Assembly: GCA_947461995.1 (NCBI GenBank)
Contig: CANHNH010000002.1
Location: 1 to 46,620 of the forward strand
Direction of reading: 5' to 3'
Origin: Candidatus Nanopelagicaceae bacterium
Lineage (GTDB): Bacteria > Actinomycetota > Actinomycetes > Nanopelagicales > Nanopelagicaceae
DNA length: 46,620 nucleotides
Position 1 is the first letter of the stretch. Each line of letters begins with the position of its first letter. The notes below the pieces were generated by a model. That model was given only the letters and a program-made list of their open reading frames with translations. It did no database searches and was not told the DNA's origin. Shown here one piece after another: positions 31,554 through 40,509 of this stretch. A program made the position numbers and the translations under genes.

Positions 31554-32078
31554 TTAAAGTAAATCTAAGGCAGTACATAACCATCGATTATCGACGCCCT
31601 CGAATCGCACGGAAAGAGCTCGCAATCTTTCTCCATATCGGACGGTTACAACTGATTCGCAAATCCCATCGAGTGGCTCGCTCTGGTGAATTGTTCTTAA
31701 CTTACCAACCTCTTTCATAGTGCCAGCCCGGGCATGTAATTCTGTGAAAATTTTTCGGTGACACATTCGAGTTAATTGCGATGGAGAACGACGCCCAGCC
31801 CAGATCTCGAGAACGCTTACAACAAATCTCATAGTCCATTCATGTAGCTCTGGAAGATCACTTGCCGAAGTAGGTTGAGGTGAAAAATCTGGATCATATT
31901 CATCATCAAAACTGGATGGAATTAGATATAGACGAGCCTTCTGTTTTTCATGTTCTTGCACAATTGGTCGAAACATTTCTAACATAGGGTGTTGCCAATC
32001 TTCTGCCTCGCAACTGGATATTTCGGCATATGTCACAGGTTTAAGTAATGAAACGCTCTCTAAAGTTGTCATAAGCAA
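31554..32078 (-). CDS. Rv3235-like family protein
   Basis: RFVVSVLEIWAGRRSPSQLTRM core and position next to secA as in M. tuberculosis. Confidence 0.7.
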   Translation of the reverse strand: MLMTTLESVSLLKPVTYAEISSCEAEDWQHPMLEMFRPIVQEHEKQKARLYLIPSSFDDEYDPDFSPQPTSASDLPELHEWTMRFVVSVLEIWAGRRSPSQLTRMCHRKIFTELHARAGTMKEVGKLRTIHQSEPLDGICESVVTVRYGERLRALSVRFEGVDNRWLCTALDLL

Positions 32079-32196
32079 AGATTGGCTTTTAATTAGGCTA
32101 GTTAAAACATGCGAAGAGATGAATCTAATGTCATCTAAAAGAATGATTGTGCATGAATGAATAAATCTGATGATTTCTAGCGTTAAGTGCCTTCCT

Positions 32197-32796
32197 ATGG
32201 CAATTCAACGAAAATCATCACGCTCACGTCTAATCCTTGCAATAGTTCTTATTGCAGCATCATTGATCAGTGCTTTCATATTCTCTTCCTTGGCCAATCA
32301 AAAGAAGGACATGATTGTTTCTACTACGTACTTGCTTCCAGGACATCAAATCCAAGATAGCGACCTCACAACAGTTCAGGTCTCACTTGGAGAAGTTTCA
32401 GGGAATTACATAAGTCAAGTGACACAAATCGTCGGCACATTCACTAAAGTTCGAATAGAAGCACACGAACTTATTGCAAAGAGTTCAATTGCGGCTCAAT
32501 CCGATTCTTTATCACTCAGTTCCGTTCCATTAAATGTACGTGCCGCAGATGTGCCTGACGGCATTTTTCCTGGATCAACCCTAGATATTTATTGGGTACA
32601 AGATGCGATAAATCAGGATATTCAATTAACTCCTGAGTTAGTAATCGCTGGCGCTCATGTGTTGGCTATTACAAAGAGTGGTTCAAATTTTGGAAATGAA
32701 ATCGCGTTAACAGTTGCCATTAATTCGGATGATGTTCTCTTACTGTTGGGCGCTACATCGCAAGGTCGAGTCGTACTCGTGAGTGCTCGTGGCTGA
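32197..32796 (+). CDS. SAF-domain protein (CpaB/RcpC-like), N-terminal TM
   Basis: TM segment then TTYLLPGHQIQDSDLTTVQVSLGE SAF pattern. Start MAIQRK at 32197 preferred. Confidence 0.75.
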   Translation: MAIQRKSSRSRLILAIVLIAASLISAFIFSSLANQKKDMIVSTTYLLPGHQIQDSDLTTVQVSLGEVSGNYISQVTQIVGTFTKVRIEAHELIAKSSIAAQSDSLSLSSVPLNVRAADVPDGIFPGSTLDIYWVQDAINQDIQLTPELVIAGAHVLAITKSGSNFGNEIALTVAINSDDVLLLLGATSQGRVVLVSARG

Positions 32797-33889
32797 AATA
32801 GCACTTCCAGTAATAATTACAGCGATCTCAAACTCAGATCAGGAAAGTTTCATTGCAGGAACTCTTTTCACCCAGGGATGGAGTGTCATTCATCGAGCAG
32901 TGGATTTTGATTCACTCGTTGAGTTCACGGAATCTAATCCAGAGCAAGCAAGTTCTGCGCTGCTCTTGTACTCTCCAGATCTCAATGATTTCAATGCATC
33001 AGTATTTGAATCCATTACTTTAAATTTCCGACAAATAATTGGGTTTGCATCTGACAACACAATTCGCAGCATTGATGACATGTTGCATGAAATTCCACCA
33101 ACAGCAACTCAATTGGCTACATTCATTCGCGGATACGTGAGATCACCTTTGATAAGAAGACTGCCACCGCTCGTTCAGTCGAATAAACGTGCTCGCGTCA
33201 TTGCAATTTCATCAGCTGGTTCTTGCACGGGGGCAAGTACTCTTGCAATTAATCTTGCTTACGAGATGAGCCTTAAAGAGAAAAAAACTTTACTCATTGA
33301 TGCGAACCTAAGTGAACCGAATATTGCGATTTATTTAGACCAAAGAAATTTAATGGCTGAAGAACTATGGCGACTCTCGACACCATTTCTTTACGTAAAA
33401 GAACTCACTCGAGACCGGATAACTGAATTTGATGCGCTCATTGAGAAAGCAAATGTGGAATTTGATTTCGTAATCATCGATGTTGGAACAATTCAGGATT
33501 TATCTTCACAACTTTCTGATCGAAGAGCCGATTCCTTGGTCATAACATGGGCCGGAGATCATGCAAATGATTTGTGGATTGTTTCCAGACCGGATTGCAT
33601 CGGCCAGATGCGATTTAAAAGAGTTGCTGCAATTCTGGGAAGAACCTCAATTACTTCTGCCATTACTTTTGTATTGAACATGCGCTCTAGCGGACGTAAA
33701 GGCCAGGAGGAAGAAAAAGCTTTTCTTTCTATCGCCACCACTCAGAAAGCGCAGCATTTATATGTGATGCCATTTGATGCCCGCAACACAACGACTTCAA
33801 CAGATGCCAGAGCCACTCTCGCCGAGGTTAATGAACGAGGAATTCTTCGAAAAGCGTTGGCTTCGATTGCAAGTGAATTGATTTCCTAA
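32789..33889 (+). CDS. CpaE/MinD-like P-loop ATPase with degenerate Walker A
   Basis: VIAISSAGSCTGASTLAINLAYEMSLKEKKTLLIDANLSEPNIAIYL and FVIIDVGTIQD. GTG at 32789 overlaps the stop of the SAF gene. Confidence 0.75.
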   Translation: MAEIALPVIITAISNSDQESFIAGTLFTQGWSVIHRAVDFDSLVEFTESNPEQASSALLLYSPDLNDFNASVFESITLNFRQIIGFASDNTIRSIDDMLHEIPPTATQLATFIRGYVRSPLIRRLPPLVQSNKRARVIAISSAGSCTGASTLAINLAYEMSLKEKKTLLIDANLSEPNIAIYLDQRNLMAEELWRLSTPFLYVKELTRDRITEFDALIEKANVEFDFVIIDVGTIQDLSSQLSDRRADSLVITWAGDHANDLWIVSRPDCIGQMRFKRVAAILGRTSITSAITFVLNMRSSGRKGQEEEKAFLSIATTQKAQHLYVMPFDARNTTTSTDARATLAEVNERGILRKALASIASELIS

Positions 33890-33908
33890 ACTCTTATACC
33901 CTTAGCCA

Positions 33909-34274
33909 ATGCGCGCGTATCTGGCTTTGACGATTGAGCAAGTTAGAGACTTCTATGCCCAAAAATCCTTCACACCTGAGATCGTTTATGCCCCAACAAT
34001 TAAGTTCATCACTGAAAATCCAGAGCTCGATGAAGAAGAGGCTGAGTACGAGATTTCAATGATTGCGGCGCGAAATTCTGGTGGGTTTGTAATTGCATTA
34101 GAAATCCAGGACAAAGAAATATCTGCGCACAAAGAAGAAACCATTGTCCTAACTGGTGAGGTTATTTGGGAAAATGTGGAAGCTCTGTTTGTTTATGAAT
34201 CTCAAGACGATGAACTGACTTGGTATGCAACCCAAGAAATTGGTGATTTTCTGAGCACTGCTGGAGCAAAGTAA
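33909..34274 (+). CDS. DUF6912-like hypothetical protein
   Basis: 121 aa ORF, MRAYLALTIEQVRDFY, located between the CpaE-like gene and a histidine kinase gene. Confidence 0.6.
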   Translation: MRAYLALTIEQVRDFYAQKSFTPEIVYAPTIKFITENPELDEEEAEYEISMIAARNSGGFVIALEIQDKEISAHKEETIVLTGEVIWENVEALFVYESQDDELTWYATQEIGDFLSTAGAK

Positions 34275-35743
34275 TGGCACGCCTAGAAGATCTTCTTCAT
34301 GGCAGATCGCCATTGACTTCTCAGCACATCCATAGAATTCAAGAACTTGTCGCGGATTGGCAGTTACTTGCTGATTTATCTTTCGCAGATTTAGTTCTTT
34401 GGGTCCCGCTGCGAAAAGATTTTAAGAGTTGGCCAAGTGGGTACGTAGCCGTTGCACATATTCGTCCGACTACTGCTGCCACGATATTTGCTCACGACAT
34501 AATTGGTGATGAGATTGACTGGGGTTCCGCACCCCTGATTGATAGAGCTCTCTCCAGTGGTGAAATTATTCGAGATTCAGAGCCAGAATTAGTTGGCGAA
34601 GTTATGATTAAAGTTGAAACTGTTCCAGTTATTCTCGATTCACAAGTAATTGCTGTAATTTCTCGACATCGAAGCGCGGAGTCAATGCGTACTCCCAGTC
34701 GTCTAGAACTTAATTATCGCGAAATTGCACACAAGCTTTATGCCATGGTTTGCGAAGGAACTTTTCCGTATCCAGGTGCTGATACGTATCTTGATCCCGC
34801 ACCACGCGTAGGTGATGGACTTATTAGGTTAGATGTCAACGGAATCACTTCCTTTGCAAGCCCCAATGCACGATCTGCTTACAACAGACTTGGTTGGGAT
34901 AACGATCTTGAGGGATTTAATCTTGGAGAAATTAGTGAAAAGATTAATAAGAAGAACCAAAATGCCGATGATCAAGGTTTACGCAGCCGATTAAGTGGTA
35001 AGAATTTGCAACGTGCAGAGTGCGAAAATGATGGCGGAACAATCGATTTAATTGTTCTTCCGCTTTTGGCAAAAGGAGATCGCATCGGCGCTATCGTCTT
35101 AATCCAAAACGTAACAGAATTGCGCCGTCGCGAACGTGTAATTGTTACTAAGGATGTGACAATCAAAGAGATTCATCATCGGGTAAAAAACAATCTACAG
35201 ACTGTTTCGGCACTTTTAAGATTACAAGCTCGTCGAATTGAGGATCCAAGTGCTAGTGCAGCACTCGATGAAGCTGTTCGTAGAATCGCATCTATTGCTT
35301 TAGTTCATGAAACACTTTCAACTAGTTCTGAAGCCAGTGTTGCATTCGACCAAGTCTTGGATTCACTTATTGCTCACGCCCTAGATTTGAGTCCTCGAAT
35401 GAACGAACTAAAAATTACTCGCACAGGAGAGATTTCATCCCTTGACCCACGGATAGCAACGCCGCTGGCCTTAGTCATCACGGAGTTAATTCATAATGCG
35501 TTGGAGCATGGATTAGCTGCACAAGGTTCTGGTTTACAAATTACTATCGAACGTTCAAGCAAGGATTGCGTTATAGAGATTTCAGATGACGGAGTGGGGC
35601 TACCGAGTGATTTCGACTTTAATACTTCATCTAACTTAGGGCTACAAATTGTTAGAACGTTGACTGAAAATGAGTTAAAAGGATCAATTGAATTAAAATC
35701 AACTAAGAGTGCAACAACTGCAAAACTAACTTTTCCGCTTTAA
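34274..35743 (+). CDS. pdtaS: Sensor histidine kinase, PdtaS-like (HisKA_2)
   Basis: H-box KEIHHRVKNNLQTVSALLRLQARR and HATPase (ELIHNALEHGL, DDGVGLP). Convergent with whiB1 as for Rv3220c/Rv3219. Confidence 0.9.
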   Translation: MARLEDLLHGRSPLTSQHIHRIQELVADWQLLADLSFADLVLWVPLRKDFKSWPSGYVAVAHIRPTTAATIFAHDIIGDEIDWGSAPLIDRALSSGEIIRDSEPELVGEVMIKVETVPVILDSQVIAVISRHRSAESMRTPSRLELNYREIAHKLYAMVCEGTFPYPGADTYLDPAPRVGDGLIRLDVNGITSFASPNARSAYNRLGWDNDLEGFNLGEISEKINKKNQNADDQGLRSRLSGKNLQRAECENDGGTIDLIVLPLLAKGDRIGAIVLIQNVTELRRRERVIVTKDVTIKEIHHRVKNNLQTVSALLRLQARRIEDPSASAALDEAVRRIASIALVHETLSTSSEASVAFDQVLDSLIAHALDLSPRMNELKITRTGEISSLDPRIATPLALVITELIHNALEHGLAAQGSGLQITIERSSKDCVIEISDDGVGLPSDFDFNTSSNLGLQIVRTLTENELKGSIELKSTKSATTAKLTFPL

Positions 35744-36018
35744 GCAGGATTGTGTAACTGGCTCTGTTCTTGCAGACGTGCCCGATTACGTGCGGCACGG
35801 CGTTTCAGGGCTCGGCGTTCATCTTCTGACAAGCCTCCCCAAACACCTGCGTCTTGTCCGCTCTCAAGCGCCCACGCTAAGCATGGTTCTTTGACAATGC
35901 AGCGATTACAAACTTTTTTTGCTTCCTCAATTTGTGTAATTGCGGGTCCAGTGTTTCCAACAGGGAAGAAGAGTTCTGGATCTTCATCGCGACAAGCTGA
36001 TTGATGACGCCAATCCAT
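35740..36018 (-). CDS. whiB1: WhiB family regulator (WhiB1 type)
   Basis: MDWRHQSACRDEDPELFFPVG...VCNRCIVKEPCLAWALESGQDAGVWGGLSEDERRALKRR. Start at 36018. Confidence 0.93.
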   Translation of the reverse strand: MDWRHQSACRDEDPELFFPVGNTGPAITQIEEAKKVCNRCIVKEPCLAWALESGQDAGVWGGLSEDERRALKRRAARNRARLQEQSQLHNPA

Positions 36019-36095
36019 GACTGAGCCATCCTTTCCACATGAAATATTTTCAAAAATTAACAAATACGAGGCAATCGTGCCTGCGCAACGAGTTA

Positions 36096-36124
36096 ATTAT
36101 CTCGTGTATTCATTACTTAAACAA
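36096..36124 (-). promoter_or_regulatory. Sigma-A type promoter of whiB1
   Basis: On the minus strand: TTGTTT (36124-36119), 17-nt spacer, GATAAT (36101-36096). Confidence 0.6.
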
Positions 36125-36196
36125 GGATGTACGACAAAAGATTTCTGTGAATTAAGTGATTTAAGTCGCCATCTATCTCAGGTTGTTGCATATGCG

Positions 36197-36268
36197 TGCC
36201 CCCGGCAGGAGTTGAACCTGCGCACCAGCCTTCGGAGGGCTGTGCTCTATCCACTGAGCTACGGGGGC
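36197..36268 (-). tRNA. tRNA-Arg (anticodon CCG)
   Basis: Minus strand GCCCCCGTAGCTCAGTGGATAGAGCACAGCCCTCCGAAGGCTGGTGCGCAGGTTCAACTCCTGCCGGGGGCA. Cloverleaf folds; anticodon loop CTCCGAA. Confidence 0.96.
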
Positions 36269-36325
36269 GCATGCGCAAGGTTATCAGCGCGTGCATGAAC
36301 ACACGAGAAGTGCGAGAATTCAGAG

Positions 36326-36856
36326 ATGGGCGCGCACACTGCATATTTTGCAACGGGATGTTTTTGGGGCGCCGAAAGACGATTCTGGAAATTAGATGGA
36401 GTAATACACACGAGTGTTGGCTACATGGGCGGCTCTATTGAAAATCCTTCCTACGAGTTAGTCTGCACCGGAAAAACTGGTCACACCGAAGCAGTTAAGG
36501 TTGACTTCGATCCAACTAAAATTTCATACTCACGGTTGCTTAAAGAGTTTTGGGAAATGCACGATCCGACCTCATTTGACCGTCAAGGCAATGACATCGG
36601 TTCGCAATACAGAAGTGCGATCTTTACTTCTTCAAACGAACAGCAAGATATTGTTCAAAAATCTATGGCGATCTATCAGACTGAACTTGATGCTAAATCT
36701 ATTGGCAAAATAGTTACCCAGGTATTGCCGGCGAGTGAACATAAATATTTTGAAGCTGAGGAATATCACCAGCGTTACCTTGAAAAGAACCCAAATGGTT
36801 ATGACTGCCATTCAAGTACCGGTGTGAATTTTCCTGACGCCATGGTGAGCGCATGA
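36326..36856 (+). CDS. msrA: Peptide-methionine (S)-S-oxide reductase
   Basis: ATGCFWGAERRFW motif, GYMGG, HYQRYLEKNPNGY-like C-terminus. Confidence 0.95.
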   Translation: MGAHTAYFATGCFWGAERRFWKLDGVIHTSVGYMGGSIENPSYELVCTGKTGHTEAVKVDFDPTKISYSRLLKEFWEMHDPTSFDRQGNDIGSQYRSAIFTSSNEQQDIVQKSMAIYQTELDAKSIGKIVTQVLPASEHKYFEAEEYHQRYLEKNPNGYDCHSSTGVNFPDAMVSA

Positions 36857-37257
36857 GTAAGAAGATTCAGATTGATGACGCCGTACTTAAGGCGCAACTA
36901 GATCCGCTCTCTTATGAGGTTCTACGACATGGCGCAACCGAACGTCCATTTACAGGGGAATACACAGACACTGAAACCACCGGTGTTTATAAGTGCAAAG
37001 CATGCCAAGCCGAGTTATTTAGAAGTGAAACAAAATTTCATTCAGGTTGCGGGTGGCCAAGTTTTTATGCCCCATCAGAAAATGACGCAGTAACACTTAT
37101 TGAAGACAGATCACTTGCTCCTCGAATTAGAACAGAAGTTCGATGCGCTGCGTGTGATTCACATCTTGGACATGTTTTTGAAGGTGAAGGTTTTGATACT
37201 CCAACTGATCAACGCTGGTGCATTAATTCAGTCTCACTCATTCTTGAACCTAAGTAA
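36853..37257 (+). CDS. msrB: Peptide-methionine (R)-S-oxide reductase
   Basis: YKCKACQAELF, FHSGCGWPSF, RCAACDSHLGHVF, RWCINSVSL. ATGA overlap with msrA. Confidence 0.96.
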   Translation: MSKKIQIDDAVLKAQLDPLSYEVLRHGATERPFTGEYTDTETTGVYKCKACQAELFRSETKFHSGCGWPSFYAPSENDAVTLIEDRSLAPRIRTEVRCAACDSHLGHVFEGEGFDTPTDQRWCINSVSLILEPK

Positions 37258-37278
37258 TTTGGGTAATACGGTTCAGAC

Positions 37279-38808
37279 ATGAAATATGACGTCATCGTCA
37301 TGGGTGCAGGACACAATGGTTTAGTTGCCGCGGCGTATTTGGCTAAAGCTGGCAAGCGTGTTTTGATGTTAGAGGCAGCAGATGAAATCGGTGGCGCAAC
37401 TGCAAGCGTTAGAGCATTTAAAGAGTATGACGCGTTACTTTCACGCTATTCGTATTTAGTAGCACTGCTACCAGATCAAATTATTCAAGATTTAGGTTTG
37501 AACTTTGAAACTATTTCACGAGAAGTTTCATCCTTTACTCCATACAAAAAAGAGGGCAAAGATTTCGGTTTACATATTTCTAGAGTATGGGACAAAGAAA
37601 CGGAAGATTCATTTATTGAACTCACTGGCTCTGCGCACGAAGGCAAGGCATGGCAAGAGTTTTATTCTGAGGTAGAAAAGTTCGCACAAAAAATGGCACC
37701 AACTTTTCTTGAACCCCTACGAACACGTCGCGAAATGAAAACTTTAATAGGTCAGGACTCCACATGGGAGTACTTGGTTGAAAAACCAATGGCTGAAGTC
37801 ATTCAATCTAAATTTAAAGATGATTTAGTCCGTGGGGTCGTACTAACGGATGCTCTCATTGGCACTTTCGCTTCTGCTCAATCAATTCAATCAAATATCT
37901 GTTTTCTTTATCACCTCATGGGTAACGGAACAGGAGAATGGAAAGTTCCACGGGGCGGAATGATCTCCCTTGTAAATGAGTTAGAACGTATTGTGCAATC
38001 TGCAGGAGTTGAAATTAGAACTGACGCCGAAGTCACTCAAGTCTCAACAGATTCTGTAGGCGTCAGAGTGCAGACTAAGAAGGGAGATAGTTTTACTGCA
38101 GAATTTTTATTGAGCAATGCTGCGCCAGCTCATCTCGACCGAATTCGTGGTAAGAAAAGCGAAAGTGCATTATCTGGTTCGCAGATAAAGATAAATATGC
38201 TTCTTCGCACCTTGCCGCGTTTAAAATCCGGCGCTGATTCACGCAGAGCTTTTTCTGGAACCTTTCATATAAATGAGAGCTACTCAGAGTTAGAAGATGC
38301 CTATGTCACCGCTGCTAAAGGTGAAATACCGAAACATGCTCCTTCTGAAATGTACTGTCACACATTAAGTGATCCAAGTATTTTGAGCGAAGAATTAGCA
38401 CAACAGGGTTATCACACACTTACTCTCTTTGGGCTACACACTCCCGCCGAGTTATTTGAAACAGATCCTGAATCATCAAAGAAAATTGCAGTGCAACGAT
38501 GCATTGATGCTTTAAACTCTTATTTAATTGATCCGCTAGAAAGTGTTCTAGCCAAGAACAGTGATGGATCGCTCTGCATTGAAACGAAAAGCCCATTAGA
38601 TCTTGAAAAAGATGTTCGATTGCCTGGCGGCAATATTTTTCATCGTGATCTAACTTTTCCATTTAAGGAAGAGGGTGATGCCCAAATCTGGGGCGTTGAA
38701 ACAGATGATCCGCGCATCTTTATCTGCGGAGCTGGCGCTCAACGTGGTGGGGGAGTCAGTGGGATACCTGGTCACAATGCAGCTATGGCAGTGCTTGCAA
38801 AGGGTTAG
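37279..38808 (+). CDS. FAD-dependent phytoene desaturase-like / PYROXD2-like oxidoreductase
   Basis: DVIVMGAGHNGLVAAAYLAKAGKRVLMLEA dinucleotide-binding motif and C-terminal FICGAGAQRGGGVSGIPGHNAA. Confidence 0.88.
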   Translation: MKYDVIVMGAGHNGLVAAAYLAKAGKRVLMLEAADEIGGATASVRAFKEYDALLSRYSYLVALLPDQIIQDLGLNFETISREVSSFTPYKKEGKDFGLHISRVWDKETEDSFIELTGSAHEGKAWQEFYSEVEKFAQKMAPTFLEPLRTRREMKTLIGQDSTWEYLVEKPMAEVIQSKFKDDLVRGVVLTDALIGTFASAQSIQSNICFLYHLMGNGTGEWKVPRGGMISLVNELERIVQSAGVEIRTDAEVTQVSTDSVGVRVQTKKGDSFTAEFLLSNAAPAHLDRIRGKKSESALSGSQIKINMLLRTLPRLKSGADSRRAFSGTFHINESYSELEDAYVTAAKGEIPKHAPSEMYCHTLSDPSILSEELAQQGYHTLTLFGLHTPAELFETDPESSKKIAVQRCIDALNSYLIDPLESVLAKNSDGSLCIETKSPLDLEKDVRLPGGNIFHRDLTFPFKEEGDAQIWGVETDDPRIFICGAGAQRGGGVSGIPGHNAAMAVLAKG

Positions 38809-38817
38809 GCTTTACAG

Positions 38818-39930
38818 ATGAGCGAACCGAAACTAAGTCCTGAAACGATTGCGATTTCAGCAGGACGTCCATCGATTATGAAAGATGGATCCCTTAATCC
38901 AAGTATTTTTCTCAGTTCCACCTATCACGCAGGCGGAACAATTGGTTACGGTCGTTCAGGAAATGAAACGTGGAGTGCACTTGAAAGTGCAATCAGCGAA
39001 TTTGAAGGTGGACAAACCCTTGCATTCGCATCTGGAAATGCTGCAATAAGCGCGGCCTTTGGATTACTACCAATCGGAGCACCCGTTGTGGCATCTGATC
39101 AGGGATATAGCGGAACAATGGCAATGCTTGAATCTTTTCAAGAAAGCGGCCGCTTAGAAGTTCGTTTTGTGGATATTGCAAATACGGACGCTGTAATTCA
39201 AGCAATGAATGGCGCTGCATTTCTGTGGATCGAATCACCAACTAATCCCGGACTTGAAGTCGCGGATATGCCAACACTGATAGTTGCTGCCAGAAATTTA
39301 AGTATCGGAGTCGGAGTTGATAACACATTTGCAACTCCACTGATTCAAAATCCTTTAGAAATGGGTGCAGATATCGTGATGCATTCTGTAACAAAGTACT
39401 TTGCTGGACACAGCGATGTCTTAATGGGATCACTTTCTACCAAGATTCCAGAACTGCACGCGCGACTTCACGAGATCAGAAGAATTCATGGTGCTGTACC
39501 TGGCCCTTATGAAGCGTGGCTTGCACTTCGCGGGCTACGAACATTTCCACTGCGTTTTGAATGTGCGCAAAAAAATGCTCTTGAATTAGCAAAACGTTTA
39601 AGTTCGCACCCAGGTGTATCAAGAGTGCGCTATCCAGGTTTACCGCAAGATTCACAGCACGCCCGCGCTAAGAGCTTCATGCGCGGGTTCGGGGCTGTGG
39701 TTTCATTTGAGGTAAAAGATGGTCCTGAAAAAGCAGATCGTATTTGTGAAAACTCTGAGTTAATCACCCATGCAACAAGTCTGGGTGGTGTAGAAAGTTT
39801 GTGGGAACGTCGCCGACGTTGGCCCGCCGAGAGCACGCTGACCCCAGAAAACCTGATTCGTTTATCGGTTGGCTGTGAAAATGTTGAGGATTTGTGGCGC
39901 GACATAGAACGGGCGTTTACCAACTCTTAA
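38818..39930 (+). CDS. Cys/Met metabolism PLP enzyme (cystathionine gamma-synthase/lyase-like)
   Basis: DNTFATPLIQNPLEMGADIVMHSVTKYFAGHSDVLMG PLP-lysine region. Confidence 0.93.
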   Translation: MSEPKLSPETIAISAGRPSIMKDGSLNPSIFLSSTYHAGGTIGYGRSGNETWSALESAISEFEGGQTLAFASGNAAISAAFGLLPIGAPVVASDQGYSGTMAMLESFQESGRLEVRFVDIANTDAVIQAMNGAAFLWIESPTNPGLEVADMPTLIVAARNLSIGVGVDNTFATPLIQNPLEMGADIVMHSVTKYFAGHSDVLMGSLSTKIPELHARLHEIRRIHGAVPGPYEAWLALRGLRTFPLRFECAQKNALELAKRLSSHPGVSRVRYPGLPQDSQHARAKSFMRGFGAVVSFEVKDGPEKADRICENSELITHATSLGGVESLWERRRRWPAESTLTPENLIRLSVGCENVEDLWRDIERAFTNS

Positions 39931-39975
39931 TCTTTAAATACTGCAAAAGTTCAAAAAAGCGAGTATTTTTATCCT

Positions 39976-40125
39976 ATGTTTAAAGCGATTCGCCGGATAG
40001 CCGCAGCAATTGTTGTTGGCCTTTTAGCATTCAAAGCTGTGGCTTCGTTTTTGTCATGGATCGAACGTCAAGAAGATTCCACAGCAGAAGCGTGGATCGA
40101 TGAAGATGAATTTGAAGACGCATAA
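39976..40125 (+). CDS. Small single-TM protein, 49 aa
   Basis: Not in the ORF track (below length cut-off). Translation MFKAIRRIAAAIVVGLLAFKAVASFLSWIERQEDSTAEAWIDEDEFEDA*. TAA directly abuts the next GTG start. Confidence 0.6.
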   Translation: MFKAIRRIAAAIVVGLLAFKAVASFLSWIERQEDSTAEAWIDEDEFEDA

Positions 40126-40509
40126 GTGAGCACTACTGATTACATTCCAGGTTCGTGCAATATCGGTACTGGTGAAATACGACGCAGACAATTAGTTGCG
40201 CTGATCGGATTAGTTTTATCTATCTCTTCACTCATCACACTCATTTCAACCAACGCTCCACGAGGTGCCCGTCTAGGGATTTTTGTTCCGCTAGCTGTGG
40301 CAAGTATTGGTTGGGTGCAATCGCGCAAGAAATTCTGTTTAGCGTATGGATTTATGGGAACCTTTAATTTTGGAAAACTTGGGCAGCTGTCTCGCGTAGC
40401 AGATAGCGCTAGCCGCGCTGCAGATAGAAAAACAGCACTGAGCATTCTTTTTCAATCAGGTGCTTATGCAGTGGTGGCCACAGCAATTATTTATGTAATA
40501 CCTTTTTAA
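40126..40509 (+). CDS. Small membrane protein, unknown function
   Basis: 127 aa, about 3 TM segments, GTG start abutting the small ORF stop. Confidence 0.6.
   Translation: MSTTDYIPGSCNIGTGEIRRRQLVALIGLVLSISSLITLISTNAPRGARLGIFVPLAVASIGWVQSRKKFCLAYGFMGTFNFGKLGQLSRVADSASRAADRKTALSILFQSGAYAVVATAIIYVIPF

Noticed and set aside
39936-39970. Possible terminator AAATACT...AGTATTTTT after the PLP enzyme gene
   Set aside because: Stem is only 7 bp, AU-rich, with a 19-nt loop; too weak to call.
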